Source: Microbacterium ureisolvens (GTDB lineage Bacteria; Actinomycetota; Actinomycetes; Actinomycetales; Microbacteriaceae). From it: DNA of 64,000 bases. The translations under genes were made by a program, and so were the position numbers. The notes beneath the pieces are model-generated. The model saw only the letters and a list, made by a program, of their open reading frames with translations. It searched no databases and was not told the DNA's origin. The stretch is from assembly GCF_015278315.1 (NCBI RefSeq), contig NZ_JADIJE010000001.1, positions 434,001 through 498,000 on the forward strand, in the 5' to 3' direction. Positions 1-7,786 of this stretch are shown here, piece after piece (the stretch's first letter is position 1; every line of letters starts with the position of its first letter).

Positions 1-5
1 GCGGC

Positions 6-2249
6 TCAGGCCGCGTCGGCCTCCGCAGGTTCGATCGCGAAATTGTCGCGGAAGACGCACGTCGGGTCGTAGGCCGCCTTCACCGCGCGCAGCCGCTCGA
101 GCGTCGCGGGCGGGAACGCCTCGGCGACCCGCTCCGGGCGCAGCGACGAGTCGAAGCTCAGGTACATCCCGTCGATGTGCGCCGCCAGCGTCCGCCACTG
201 CGCGTCGAGCCGATCGGGGTTGGATCCGAGCGCCGCAACCGCGAACTTCGCGGACCGGTTGCCGTAGGCCGTCGCACTTTCGGCGACGTCGGCCACGGCA
301 CCGCCGACCGCGCGCAGCTGGAAGAACGGCACCGCGCCGGATTCCAGCATCCGTGCCGCCGCTTCGGCGAAGGCGGGGGTGACGTGCTCGATGAGCCCCG
401 AGCGCGAGTGCGGCTCGCCCGCACCGTGCTGCGGGCCGAGGTCGGCGTTGGCCATCACCTGCGGGTAGGTCGTGAGCTGCACCGACTGCTGCACGAGCGG
501 CGCGAGCTCGGCGAACGGCTGCAGGCGGGCGATGATCGTGTCGGGGTCGTCGGAGTCGACGATTCCGTAGAGCCGGACCACCTGCGGCTGGCCGGGGCGA
601 GGCCCGCCCGTGAGGAGGAACAGCGTGACGTCGCGCGGCGCGGACTCGATGGCGCGGCCGTAGCCCTCGAGGAACTCGGCGACGTCGTCGACCTGGAACG
701 CCAGCTGGGCGTAGCCGACCTGGCCGACCTCGTCGACCTCGAACTCGAAGGCGGTCACGACGCCGACGTTGGCGCCGGCCCCGCGGATCGCCCAGAAGAG
801 GTCGGGGTGGGTCGCGGCATCCGTCCGCACGATGGAGCCGTCCGCCAGCACCACCTCGGCGGCGCGCAGATGGTCGATGGTCAGCCCGTGCTCGCGGGCG
901 AGCAGGCCGATGCCGCCAGCGGTCGCGAGCCCGCCGACACCCACGCCGCCGTAGTCGCCCGAGGTCAGCGCCCAGCCGTGCTCGCCGAGCACCGCGGCCA
1001 CCTGCGCCCAGCGGGCGCCCGGTCCGATCCGCACCAGGCGGCGGTCGGCGTCGATCACCGCGATCTCGTTCAGGCGGCGCAGGTCGATCACGATCCCGCC
1101 GTCGTTCGTACTGCGCCCGCTGATGCCGTGGCCGCCGCTGCGGACCGCGAGCGGAAGCTCGGGGTGCCGCCGCGCGAACGCGAGCGCGTCTGCGACCTGC
1201 TGCGGCGAGTCGGGCTGCAGCACGAGGCCCGGCGCACCCCCGCGCATGTAGGTCGCGCGCACGTCGCCGTAGTCGAAGTCGCCGGGCTCGATCGCGCGGA
1301 TGCCCGCCGGGACGTCGTCGTAGGCGATGCCGTCGCGGCGTGCGGCAAGCGCGGCCGCGGACCGGACCGGCGCCGCCGACACCCCGCGCGCGCCGCGCTC
1401 GGCGCCGACCAGCTCGCGCACCGCGGGGGCCACATCCTCGCCGAAGCGCTGCAGCAGGTTCGGGTCGTCGGCCGCGAGGATGAAGGTGCCGATGCCGTCC
1501 TCGAGCGCGAGGCGCGCGAGGCGCTCGGCGAACTCGCCGGGGTCGGCCGCCAGCTGCCCGATGTTGAGCAGGCGCCGGATCTCGCGCGGGTCGCGCCCGA
1601 CGGACTGTGCGGCCTCGTCGATCGCGGCGTTGCCCTTGGCCAGGTCGCCCGGCTGCAGATAGGCGAGCGAGGGGAGCCAGCCGTCGCCCTTGCGCCCGGT
1701 GAGCGCGAGCATGCGCGGCTTGTACGCGCCGATGTGGAGCGGGATGTCGTGAGCCGGTCGCGGTCCGCGCTTCGCGCCGTGCACGCGGTGATACCGGCCG
1801 TCGGCGAAGACGCCGCGGCGCTCATCAGTGCGCCACAGCTCGCGGATGAGGTCGATCGCCTCCTCCAGCGCGGTGACGGCCTGCCCGGGCGTCAGCCGCG
1901 TGCCGCCCATGGCCTCGATCGCGTCCCAGAACCCGCCGGCGCCCAGACCGAGGTCGAAGCGGCCTTCCGAGAGCAGGTCGATGCTGGCGGCGGCGCGCGC
2001 CACGACGGCCGGCGGCCGCAGCGGCACGTTCAGCACGTTGGGCGCGATGCGGATGGTCGAGGTGCGCGCGGCGACGAACGACATGAGCGTCCAGGTGTCG
2101 AGGAACGCCGGCTGGTAGGGGTGGTCCTGGAAGGTGACGAGGTCGAGACCGGATGCCTCGGCCACCTGCGAGAGCAGCACCGGGGCTTCGGGGCTCGAGG
2201 CGGCGGGGGTGATGAAGGCGCCGAATTCGAGGGGGTGTCCGTAGTCCAT
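6..2249 (-). CDS. LLM flavin monooxygenase fused to berberine-bridge-type FAD oxidase
   Basis: A 747-residue two-enzyme fusion. Residues 1-285 are a luciferase-like (LLM, F420/FMN-type) TIM-barrel oxidoreductase with FQDHPYQP near residue 40 and LGLGAGGFWDA near 101. Residues about 330-740 are an FAD-linked oxidase with RSGGHGISG at 370, where His374 is the expected 8-alpha-histidyl FAD site, and a C-terminal YDPTCVFRDNFAI berberine-bridge motif. The second, cysteinyl FAD site of bicovalent members is not seen (SGDYGGVGVGG instead). The gene starts 9 nt after the tetR stop, so the two are probably cotranscribed. The substrate is unknown; the fusion suggests one flavin enzyme passes its product to the other. 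The reading frame is continuous, so a sequencing join is unlikely. Confidence 0.85.
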   Translation of the reverse strand: MDYGHPLEFGAFITPAASSPEAPVLLSQVAEASGLDLVTFQDHPYQPAFLDTWTLMSFVAARTSTIRIAPNVLNVPLRPPAVVARAAASIDLLSEGRFDLGLGAGGFWDAIEAMGGTRLTPGQAVTALEEAIDLIRELWRTDERRGVFADGRYHRVHGAKRGPRPAHDIPLHIGAYKPRMLALTGRKGDGWLPSLAYLQPGDLAKGNAAIDEAAQSVGRDPREIRRLLNIGQLAADPGEFAERLARLALEDGIGTFILAADDPNLLQRFGEDVAPAVRELVGAERGARGVSAAPVRSAAALAARRDGIAYDDVPAGIRAIEPGDFDYGDVRATYMRGGAPGLVLQPDSPQQVADALAFARRHPELPLAVRSGGHGISGRSTNDGGIVIDLRRLNEIAVIDADRRLVRIGPGARWAQVAAVLGEHGWALTSGDYGGVGVGGLATAGGIGLLAREHGLTIDHLRAAEVVLADGSIVRTDAATHPDLFWAIRGAGANVGVVTAFEFEVDEVGQVGYAQLAFQVDDVAEFLEGYGRAIESAPRDVTLFLLTGGPRPGQPQVVRLYGIVDSDDPDTIIARLQPFAELAPLVQQSVQLTTYPQVMANADLGPQHGAGEPHSRSGLIEHVTPAFAEAAARMLESGAVPFFQLRAVGGAVADVAESATAYGNRSAKFAVAALGSNPDRLDAQWRTLAAHIDGMYLSFDSSLRPERVAEAFPPATLERLRAVKAAYDPTCVFRDNFAIEPAEADAA

Positions 2250-2258
2250 GAGGTCCTT

Positions 2259-2861
2259 TCAGCCGAGCGTCGCGGCGGGACGGGCCGCGGCCGGCGATGC
2301 GGAAGATGCGGGGGTGTCGGGGCTCATGCCCGAAAGGAGGATGTCGAGCAGCAGGTCGCGGTCGCCGGGCACGCCGAGGCGCACGGCGTGCTCGACGCCG
2401 CAGAGCAGCCGCTGAAGCTGGGCGGGAGAGACGTCGTCGCGCACGACGCCGTCGCGCTGCGCGCGCGAGAGCACGGCCTCGTAGCCCGCGAAGACCCTGC
2501 TGCGCGCGGCCGCGCACTCATCGTGGACGACCGGGTCCGTCCGGGCGAGGTCGGTGAGCACGGCTTCGAGCCCACCATCCTGCAGCTGCAGCGTGAGGGC
2601 GTCGTCGAGGAAGCCCCGGAAGGCCCGGTGGGCGTCGTGCTCCGCCGCCGCGCGGTCGGCGGCCTCCACCAGGCGGACCAGCGCGTCCACGCTCAGCGCC
2701 TCGACGAGCGCCTGCACGGTCGGGAAGTGCCGGTAGACGGTGCCGATCCCCACGCCGGCGTCGCGGGCGACATCATTCAGGCGCAACGCGCGAACGTCGT
2801 GACTGCGCGCCGCCTCGAGGATGCGCTCTCGACTGCGGAGGGCATCGGCTCGGGGGGTCAT
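2259..2861 (-). CDS. TetR/AcrR family transcriptional regulator
   Basis: A 200-residue TetR-type repressor. The N-terminal helix-turn-helix lies at about residues 24-45 (LNDVARDAGVGIGTVYRHFP), followed by an all-helical ligand domain and an Ala/Pro-rich tail. It is the first gene of a likely two-gene operon with the LLM/FAD fusion enzyme. A 9-bp inverted repeat lies 18 bp upstream of the start, over the -35 region, which suggests autoregulation. TAGGCT sits 6 nt before the ATG, so the mRNA is probably leaderless. The ligand is unknown. Confidence 0.85.
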   Translation of the reverse strand: MTPRADALRSRERILEAARSHDVRALRLNDVARDAGVGIGTVYRHFPTVQALVEALSVDALVRLVEAADRAAAEHDAHRAFRGFLDDALTLQLQDGGLEAVLTDLARTDPVVHDECAAARSRVFAGYEAVLSRAQRDGVVRDDVSPAQLQRLLCGVEHAVRLGVPGDRDLLLDILLSGMSPDTPASSASPAAARPAATLG

Positions 2862-2867
2862 GACGTC

Positions 2868-2873
2868 AGCCTA
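2868..2873 (-). promoter_or_regulatory. -10 element of leaderless promoter (tetR)
   Basis: TAGGCT reads leftward and ends 6 nt before the ATG at 2861, the spacing expected when transcription starts at the start codon. The predicted -35 falls inside the palindrome at 2879-2901. Confidence 0.55.
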
Positions 2874-2878
2874 CACCC

Positions 2879-2901
2879 GAAACGGATGAACTATCCGTTT
2901 C
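2879..2901. promoter_or_regulatory. Palindromic operator, probably for the adjacent TetR
   Basis: A perfect inverted repeat: GAAACGGAT, 5-nt spacer, ATCCGTTTC. It covers the -35 region of the tetR promoter and its right end overlaps the last codons of tag. Size and position fit a TetR-dimer operator. The binding protein is inferred from proximity. Confidence 0.7.
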
Positions 2902-3475
2902 AGGGAGTCACCCGCCAGCAGCCGTCGACGTGGTCGTTCACCATCCCCGCGGACTGCATCAGCGCGTACATCGTGGTCGGGCCGACGAAACGGAAGCCGC
3001 GCTTGCGGAGCGCCTTGCTCATCGAGGTGGCCTCGGGGGTGACCGCGGGCACGTCGGCGAAAGTGGCGGGGCGACGATGGGCGGCCGGTGCGAACGACCA
3101 CATGAGGGTGTCGAGCTCACCTGGCTCGAACGCGAGCAGGAGGCGCGCGTTCGAGATCGTCGCCTCGATCTTGGCGCGATTGCGGATGATCCCGGCATCC
3201 GTCATCAGCCGCGCGATGTCGTCGTCGCCGAACGCGGCCACCGCCTCGGGCTCGAAGCCCGCGAACACCTCGCGGAACCGCGGGCGCTTGCGCAGGATCG
3301 TGATCCACGACAGCCCCGCCTGGAACCCCTCGAGGCTCATCTTCTCGAACAGCGCGCGGTCGCCGTGCAGCGGCACGCCCCACTCCTCGTCGTGGTAGCG
3401 GGCGTACTCGAGGTCGTCGCCGACCCACGCGCAGCGCGCGCGGCCGTCGGCCCCGAGGCGGATGTCGGTGCTCAC
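2900..3475 (-). CDS. tag: DNA-3-methyladenine glycosylase I
   Basis: A 191-residue member of the Tag family of base-excision repair glycosylases, which remove 3-methyladenine from alkylated DNA. Visible family motifs are CAWVGDDLEYARYHDEEWG near the N-terminus with the zinc-type Cys, SLEGFQAGLSWITILRKRP in the helix-hairpin region, and GFRFVGPTTMYALMQSAGM near the C-terminus. Length is normal for the family (about 190). The GTG start is preceded by TAGGCT at 6-nt spacing (leaderless). The stop codon lies inside the tetR operator palindrome. Confidence 0.95.
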   Translation of the reverse strand: MSTDIRLGADGRARCAWVGDDLEYARYHDEEWGVPLHGDRALFEKMSLEGFQAGLSWITILRKRPRFREVFAGFEPEAVAAFGDDDIARLMTDAGIIRNRAKIEATISNARLLLAFEPGELDTLMWSFAPAAHRRPATFADVPAVTPEATSMSKALRKRGFRFVGPTTMYALMQSAGMVNDHVDGCWRVTP

Positions 3476-3481
3476 GGCGCC

Positions 3482-3487
3482 AGCCTA
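3482..3487 (-). promoter_or_regulatory. -10 element of leaderless promoter (tag)
   Basis: TAGGCT, leftward, ending 6 nt before the GTG at 3475. It is the same hexamer and spacing as in front of the tetR gene at 2861. Confidence 0.5.
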
Positions 3488-3564
3488 CGGGCGGGGTGCC
3501 GACATCACGCCGGCTGCGGCGCCCGGAGACTGTCAACCCCCTCGGAGGCGGGCGCGATCGTACG

Positions 3565-3570
3565 TAGCGT
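3565..3570 (+). promoter_or_regulatory. -10 element of leaderless promoter
   Basis: TAGCGT followed by 7 nt and the ATG at 3578; no Shine-Dalgarno sequence is present. Confidence 0.45.
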
Positions 3571-3577
3571 GACGGAC

Positions 3578-4126
3578 ATGACTGATCTCACCGGGAAGAA
3601 GATCGCGTTCCTCGCGACGAACGGCTACGAAGACAGCGAACTGACCTCGCCCTGGGAGGCCGTCACCGCGGCGGGCGCGACCGCCGTCATGGTCTCCCCC
3701 GAACAGGACGAGATCGAGGGCAAGAACGGCCACCGCCAGCCGGTGGACGTGAAGGTGGCCACGGCAGACGCGGGGCAGTTCGACGCCCTGGTCCTGCCCG
3801 GAGGCGTCGTCAACGCCGACCACCTGCGCATGGACGCCGACGCCGTCGCCTTCGGCCGCAGCTTCTTCGAGCAGCACAAGCCGGTCGGAGTGATCTGCCA
3901 CGGTGGCTGGCTGCTCGTGGAGGCCGACGTCGTCGGCGGCCGGAAGCTCACCAGCTACCCCAGCCTCAAGACCGACCTGCGCAACGCCGGCGCGACATGG
4001 GTGGACGAAGAGGTCGTGGTCGACCAGGGACTCGTGTCCAGCCGCACGCCGGACGATCTGCCCGCCTTCAACGCCAAGGTCGTCGAAGAGGTGGCCGAGG
4101 GGACGCACTCGGGCCAGACAGCCTGA
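3578..4126 (+). CDS. DJ-1/PfpI family type 1 glutamine amidotransferase-like protein
   Basis: A 182-residue PfpI/DJ-1 superfamily protein. The nucleophile elbow VICHGGW carries the expected Cys, the N-terminal strand KKIAFLATNGYEDSELTSP has the conserved Glu, and DALVLPGGVVNADHLR is the typical PGG segment. Members include stress-induced proteases, deglycases and chaperones; which activity applies here cannot be told. I chose the ATG at 3578 because a longer upstream reading would run through tag on the other strand and because a -10 hexamer lies just before this ATG. Confidence 0.9.
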   Translation: MTDLTGKKIAFLATNGYEDSELTSPWEAVTAAGATAVMVSPEQDEIEGKNGHRQPVDVKVATADAGQFDALVLPGGVVNADHLRMDADAVAFGRSFFEQHKPVGVICHGGWLLVEADVVGGRKLTSYPSLKTDLRNAGATWVDEEVVVDQGLVSSRTPDDLPAFNAKVVEEVAEGTHSGQTA

Positions 4127-4136
4127 CGCCGGTCTC

Positions 4137-4164
4137 GCGGGCGCGCCGACACCGGCGCGCCCGC
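4137..4164 (+). terminator. GC-rich hairpin terminator after the PfpI gene
   Basis: GCGGGCGCGCCG and CGGCGCGCCCGC form a perfect 12-bp stem with a 4-nt loop, starting 10 nt after the stop at 4126. There is no T-run, as is usual in actinobacteria. Confidence 0.6.
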
Positions 4165-4190
4165 GTCAACTCATCGTCGATACCGGCGCG

Positions 4191-4237
4191 CCGGCGATGG
4201 CTGGGCGGCGACTGCGCCCACGCCCAGCCATCGCCGG
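4191..4237. repeat. Perfect 17-bp-arm hairpin
   Basis: CCGGCGATGGCTGGGCG at 4191-4207 pairs perfectly with 4221-4237 around a 13-nt loop. It lies between the PfpI terminator and the next gene, about 110 nt before that gene's start. It could be a second terminator, a structured leader or a palindromic repeat element. Confidence 0.7.
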
Positions 4238-4344
4238 CGGCGGGTGTTCAACGCCTCGTCACCGATCCGATTCCCGGATGCCGCGCGCGTCGCTTACCGT
4301 GGAATGTCGGGCTGTTCGCGCCCGTGCGAGTGGGAGGCAGGACC

Positions 4345-4743
4345 ATGAAGATCGTCGCGTCGGCGGATTGGCGGGACTCCGTCCCCTTCGAGAGTCCCGT
4401 GCTGGTCGCCGATGTGGTGCCGGGTGAGCCGACGCGATGCTTCGCATGCGGCGCGGACTCCGAGCCGCTCCCCCGCACCGAGCTCTGGGCCTTCAAGCAT
4501 CGCCACCCGAAGAACCACGACGGGTACGTGCGGTTCTACTGCTCGTTCCACGTGCCGAAGGTGGAGCGCCGCCCCGAGCCGGCCCCGACCTCGACGGCTC
4601 GCGCGAAGTCGTCGCGGCCCCCCGGTGAGCGTCGCCTGCCCAAGCCCGTCATCCCCGAGCGCCAGCGCGCGATGTGCCCGAACTGCTTCGTCGAGGTGTC
4701 GGCGACCGGCGAGTGCGGCATGTGCGGCTGGACGGCCGCCTGA
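4345..4743 (+). CDS. Small CxxC (zinc-ribbon-like) protein of unknown function
   Basis: A 132-residue protein with no family I can name. It has CFAC near residue 32, a YCSFH motif near 65 and a C-terminal CPNC plus CGMCGW pair, which look like two zinc ribbons, joined by a basic Pro/Arg/Ser linker. The start is set by GGGAGG 7 nt upstream of the ATG; longer in-frame readings cross the hairpins upstream. A DNA-, RNA- or protein-binding role is possible but not shown. Confidence 0.75.
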   Translation: MKIVASADWRDSVPFESPVLVADVVPGEPTRCFACGADSEPLPRTELWAFKHRHPKNHDGYVRFYCSFHVPKVERRPEPAPTSTARAKSSRPPGERRLPKPVIPERQRAMCPNCFVEVSATGECGMCGWTAA

Positions 4744-4756
4744 CCTCGGCGCCGGA

Positions 4757-6862
4757 CTACTTCTTCTTCAGCGACTTCTCCGACACCGGCGCGCTGCCCG
4801 ACGCGGCGAGCGCGCGGTAGTACTCGCGGGCCTCGTCCTGGCGCTTGCGCTCGGCACCCGACGCGATGGGCGCCCGCACGTGCTCGGGGGCGAAGCCGTA
4901 GGCGTCCACGAGATCCTGAGCGTGCGGACGCAGCCGCGCCGCGAGCCGGTCGATGTAGCGGGAGACGGATGCCGCACGCTGCGTCGACAGCCGTCCGTTG
5001 ATGAGGTACCACGCGAGGTGCTTCTCGATGAGGTGCAGACCGAAGAGGTCCCGCAGCCACGTGAGCACCTGCTTCGTGCCCTCGTCGGAGATGCGGTTGA
5101 CGCCGTCGGTGAACGCCTCCCACTGCAGGAGCTCGCCGTGTGCGCGGGCGGCCTCGATGAGCTCGGCCTGGTGGCTGTTGAACAGCGCAGCGGCCGCCGC
5201 CGGGGATTGCTTGACCGCCGGACGCAGGGCGGCGGCGACATCCGCCACCATCCGCTGCACGCGGCCCGCGAGCAGCTCGTGCTGCTGTTCGGCGCGCAGG
5301 CCCAGCTCCACCGAGCGGGCGGTCGACCCGAAGTCGGCCACCGCCTGCCCGAGTTGGCGCAGGCCGGCGCCGTGGAACAGCTTGCCGGCGGTCTGCCGGG
5401 CGGCGAAGCGGGCGAGGGCTGCGGCATCCTTCCCCTTGAACTGCCTGGCGTAGTCCGACAGCAATCGCTTGCCCACCAGCTGGAGCAGGACGTTGTTGTC
5501 GCCCTCGAAGGTGACGTAGACGTCGAGGTCCTGGTGGAGGCCGACCATGCGGTTCTCGGCGAGGAAGCCGGAGCCGCCGCAGGCCTCGCGGGCTTCCTGG
5601 ATCGTGCTCAGGGCGTTCCAGGTGCTGAGCGGCTTGAGCGCGGCGGCGAGGGTCTCGAGGTCTTCGCGCTCCTCGGGGGTGTCGGTGCGGCCCGAGAAGA
5701 CCGCGTCGAACTTCTTCAGCAGCTCGTCGTGGCTGAAGAACTGTGCGTAGTTCTGCGCCAGCAGGGGCAGCAGTCGCCGCTGGTGCTTGCCGTAGTCGAG
5801 CAGCACGACCTCTTCGGTGCCGGCGCCCGAGTCGAACTGACGACGCTGGTTCGCGTAGGTGAGGGCGATGTGCAGCGCGAGCGCGGTGCCCGTGGTCGCG
5901 GCGCCGTCGAGCGACACGCGGCCCTGCACGAGCGCGCCGAGCATCGTGAAGAAGCGGCGTCCGGGGCTCGCGATGTCGGACGTGTACGAGCCGTCGGCGG
6001 CCACCTGCCCGTACCGGTCGAGCAGATTGAATCTGGGCACACGCACGCTTTCGAAGGCAAGCCGCCCGTTGTCGATGCCGTTGAGGCCGCCCTTGACGCC
6101 GTCGTCCTCGCTGATGATGCCGGGCAGCATCTCGCCCTCGTCGTCGCGGATCGGCACGAAGAAGCAGTGGACGCCGTAGTTGACGCCGCCCGTGATGAGC
6201 TGGGCGAACACGGTGGCCGCCTTGCCGTGCAGCGCCGCGTTGCCGAGGTAGTCCTTGTACGCGCCGCGGAACGGCGTGTGGATGACGAACTCCTCGGTCT
6301 CAGGATCGTAAGTCGCGGTGGTGCCGATGGCGGCGACGTCCGACCCGTGGCCGGTCTCGGTCATCGCGAACGCGCCCGGGATCGACAGGTCGGTGATGCC
6401 GGGCATCCACTTGTCGTGGTGCTTCTCGGTGCCGAGCTGGAAGACCGCCGAGCCGAACAGGCCCCACTGCACCCCGGACTTGATCTGCAGGCTGGGGTCG
6501 GCGAGCACGAGCTCCTGGAAGCCGGCGAGGTTCGCGCCGTTGTCGTTCAGGCCGCCGAACTTCTCGGGCATCGCGCGGCGCGAGCCGCCGTGCTCGACCA
6601 GCAGGTGCAGCTGCGTCAGCACCCGCTCGCGGTGCTCGGCCATCGGCTGCCCGTCGATGCGCCAGAAAGCCGGGTCCTTGATCATCTCGCGCGCCTCACG
6701 GCGGGTGTCGCCCCACGTGCCGAGGAGCAGATCGGTGACCGCGGCGATGTCGATGCGGGGATCGGATGCCTCGGCCGCCGTGTGCGGCGCGGTCGGGGCT
6801 CCGCCGGCGGGCGTGCGCTTGTGGACGGCGGGCTTCTTGGTGCGGACGGCGGCGTCAGCCAT
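4757..6862 (-). CDS. Acyl-CoA oxidase/dehydrogenase (ACOX-type)
   Basis: About 701 residues, the length of peroxisomal-type acyl-CoA oxidases rather than the 380 of simple acyl-CoA dehydrogenases. Motifs: AFAMTETGHGSDV (FAD/substrate strand), HTPFRGAYKDYLGN, ALHIALTYANQRRQF, and REACGGSGFLAENRMV with FEGDNNVLLQLVGKR near the flavin site. The C-terminal 200 residues match the ACOX C-terminal helical region. It should oxidise acyl-CoA to enoyl-CoA in fatty-acid breakdown. The ATG at 6862 is preferred because GAGAGG lies 8 nt upstream; GTG at 6871 and ATG at 6868 are in frame but too close to that site. Confidence 0.9.
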   Translation of the reverse strand: MADAAVRTKKPAVHKRTPAGGAPTAPHTAAEASDPRIDIAAVTDLLLGTWGDTRREAREMIKDPAFWRIDGQPMAEHRERVLTQLHLLVEHGGSRRAMPEKFGGLNDNGANLAGFQELVLADPSLQIKSGVQWGLFGSAVFQLGTEKHHDKWMPGITDLSIPGAFAMTETGHGSDVAAIGTTATYDPETEEFVIHTPFRGAYKDYLGNAALHGKAATVFAQLITGGVNYGVHCFFVPIRDDEGEMLPGIISEDDGVKGGLNGIDNGRLAFESVRVPRFNLLDRYGQVAADGSYTSDIASPGRRFFTMLGALVQGRVSLDGAATTGTALALHIALTYANQRRQFDSGAGTEEVVLLDYGKHQRRLLPLLAQNYAQFFSHDELLKKFDAVFSGRTDTPEEREDLETLAAALKPLSTWNALSTIQEAREACGGSGFLAENRMVGLHQDLDVYVTFEGDNNVLLQLVGKRLLSDYARQFKGKDAAALARFAARQTAGKLFHGAGLRQLGQAVADFGSTARSVELGLRAEQQHELLAGRVQRMVADVAAALRPAVKQSPAAAAALFNSHQAELIEAARAHGELLQWEAFTDGVNRISDEGTKQVLTWLRDLFGLHLIEKHLAWYLINGRLSTQRAASVSRYIDRLAARLRPHAQDLVDAYGFAPEHVRAPIASGAERKRQDEAREYYRALAASGSAPVSEKSLKKK

Positions 6863-7002
6863 GTGCATCACCTCTCGCTGGGATGGACAAGATCAAGTTC
6901 TCTCCGACCGTAGGACTCCCACAACCTCCACTCAAAGCGTCTGGTGGATGTCCACAACCCGAAGCGGAGACGGGTCGCGCGCGGATTGTGCGAGACGCAC
7001 AG

Positions 7003-7032
7003 GCGGGCGCCCCGGAGCCCCGGAGCGCCCGC
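7003..7032 (-). terminator. Hairpin terminator of the small secreted peptide gene
   Basis: GCGGGCGC (7003-7010) pairs with GCGCCCGC (7025-7032), with a further CCGG/CCGG pair inside the loop. It starts 15 nt beyond the stop codon at 7048. Confidence 0.55.
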
Positions 7033-7047
7033 GCGTGACGCCCTGCG

Positions 7048-7236
7048 TCAGTTGGTGCGGCTGAACGGATTCGTGGTCTCGCCGTTGGTCTTCGAGTGCG
7101 GGTTGATCACCGCGCCGTTGGTCCGGCCGTGCGGGTCGGTGGAGTACTCCTTGGGGACGGCGGAGGCGGCGATCGGCGCGCTCAGGAGCGCGACCACGGC
7201 ACCGGCGGCGAGGCCGGTGAACATCTGCTTCTTCAT
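7048..7236 (-). CDS. Small exported peptide with C-terminal Asn/Thr repeats
   Basis: A 62-residue protein with a clear signal peptide (MKKQMFTGLAAGAVVALLSA, cleavage after ASA near residue 26) and a mature part of about 36 residues. The mature part has three related 7-mers, DPHGRTN, NPHSKTN and NPFSRTN, each ending in TN and separated by short linkers. AAGGA lies 8 nt before the ATG; a longer in-frame start at 7326 has no ribosome site and would bury the signal peptide. It contains no cysteines. I do not recognise a family. Confidence 0.7.
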   Translation of the reverse strand: MKKQMFTGLAAGAVVALLSAPIAASAVPKEYSTDPHGRTNGAVINPHSKTNGETTNPFSRTN

Positions 7237-7387
7237 CGAGGCATTCCTTCTGTGGGGGGAGTCGGCGCCGGTGGGCGCCACGCGCACGCTAGCGCGACCG
7301 GGACGCCGCGCGGAAGAGTCATCCACCGGCCAGATCCTCTTGCGGCGATCACCCGCCCAGCACCGAGCGAACGTCCACGATGAGGCC

Positions 7388-7393
7388 TACGCT
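7388..7393 (+). promoter_or_regulatory. -10 element of leaderless promoter
   Basis: TACGCT, 6 nt, then the ATG at 7400; no Shine-Dalgarno sequence. Confidence 0.45.
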
Positions 7394-7399
7394 CGAAGC

Positions 7400-7756
7400 A
7401 TGGCCCCGCCGACGGCGATCACGACCGCGTTCATCCCCGTCCACGACCCGCGCGCGAGCGCGCTCTGGTACGCGGATGCCTTCGGCCTCGGCGTCGTCGA
7501 GGCGTCCGACTTCTCGAGCGTGCTCGCCGGGTCGCACGGACAGGTGACGCTGATGGGGCCGAAGAGCGGCATCCACGTCGAACCCGGCCTGCGGTGGGCG
7601 ACGTGCAACTTCCGCGTCGACGACCTCGCCTCCGTGCACGAGCGGCTCGCACGGCTCGGCGCGCATCCGAGCGACGAGCTCGGCGACCCGGACCGCTGTC
7701 TGTTCTTCACGGCGACCGACCCCGATGGCAACACCATCCTCGTCACCGACCGCTGA
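7400..7756 (+). CDS. VOC (glyoxalase/bleomycin-resistance fold) family protein
   Basis: A 118-residue single VOC module. The pattern FIPVHDPRASALWYADAFGL at the N-terminus and FFTATDPDGNTILV at the C-terminus is typical of the superfamily. Members bind a metal and act as dioxygenases, isomerases or resistance proteins; this one is of unknown specificity. It is followed 30 nt downstream by the GNAT/GH16-like fusion on the same strand, so both may be cotranscribed. Confidence 0.8.
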   Translation: MAPPTAITTAFIPVHDPRASALWYADAFGLGVVEASDFSSVLAGSHGQVTLMGPKSGIHVEPGLRWATCNFRVDDLASVHERLARLGAHPSDELGDPDRCLFFTATDPDGNTILVTDR

Positions 7757-7786
7757 CGAGGCGGACGGAGCCAAGGCGGATCGACG

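Noticed and set aside
177..3398. A 1073-codon rightward open frame across the flavin fusion, tetR and tag
   Set aside because: It is antisense to three well-supported genes, has Arg/Gly/Asp-biased composition and no family motif; a typical high-GC shadow.
3997..4743. Longer start for the CxxC protein
   Set aside because: It would translate the PfpI gene end and both hairpins out of frame; a ribosome site marks 4345.
6930..6960. DnaA box or origin (GTGGATGTCCACAA)
   Set aside because: Only one imperfect site, no cluster, no dnaA or dnaN gene.
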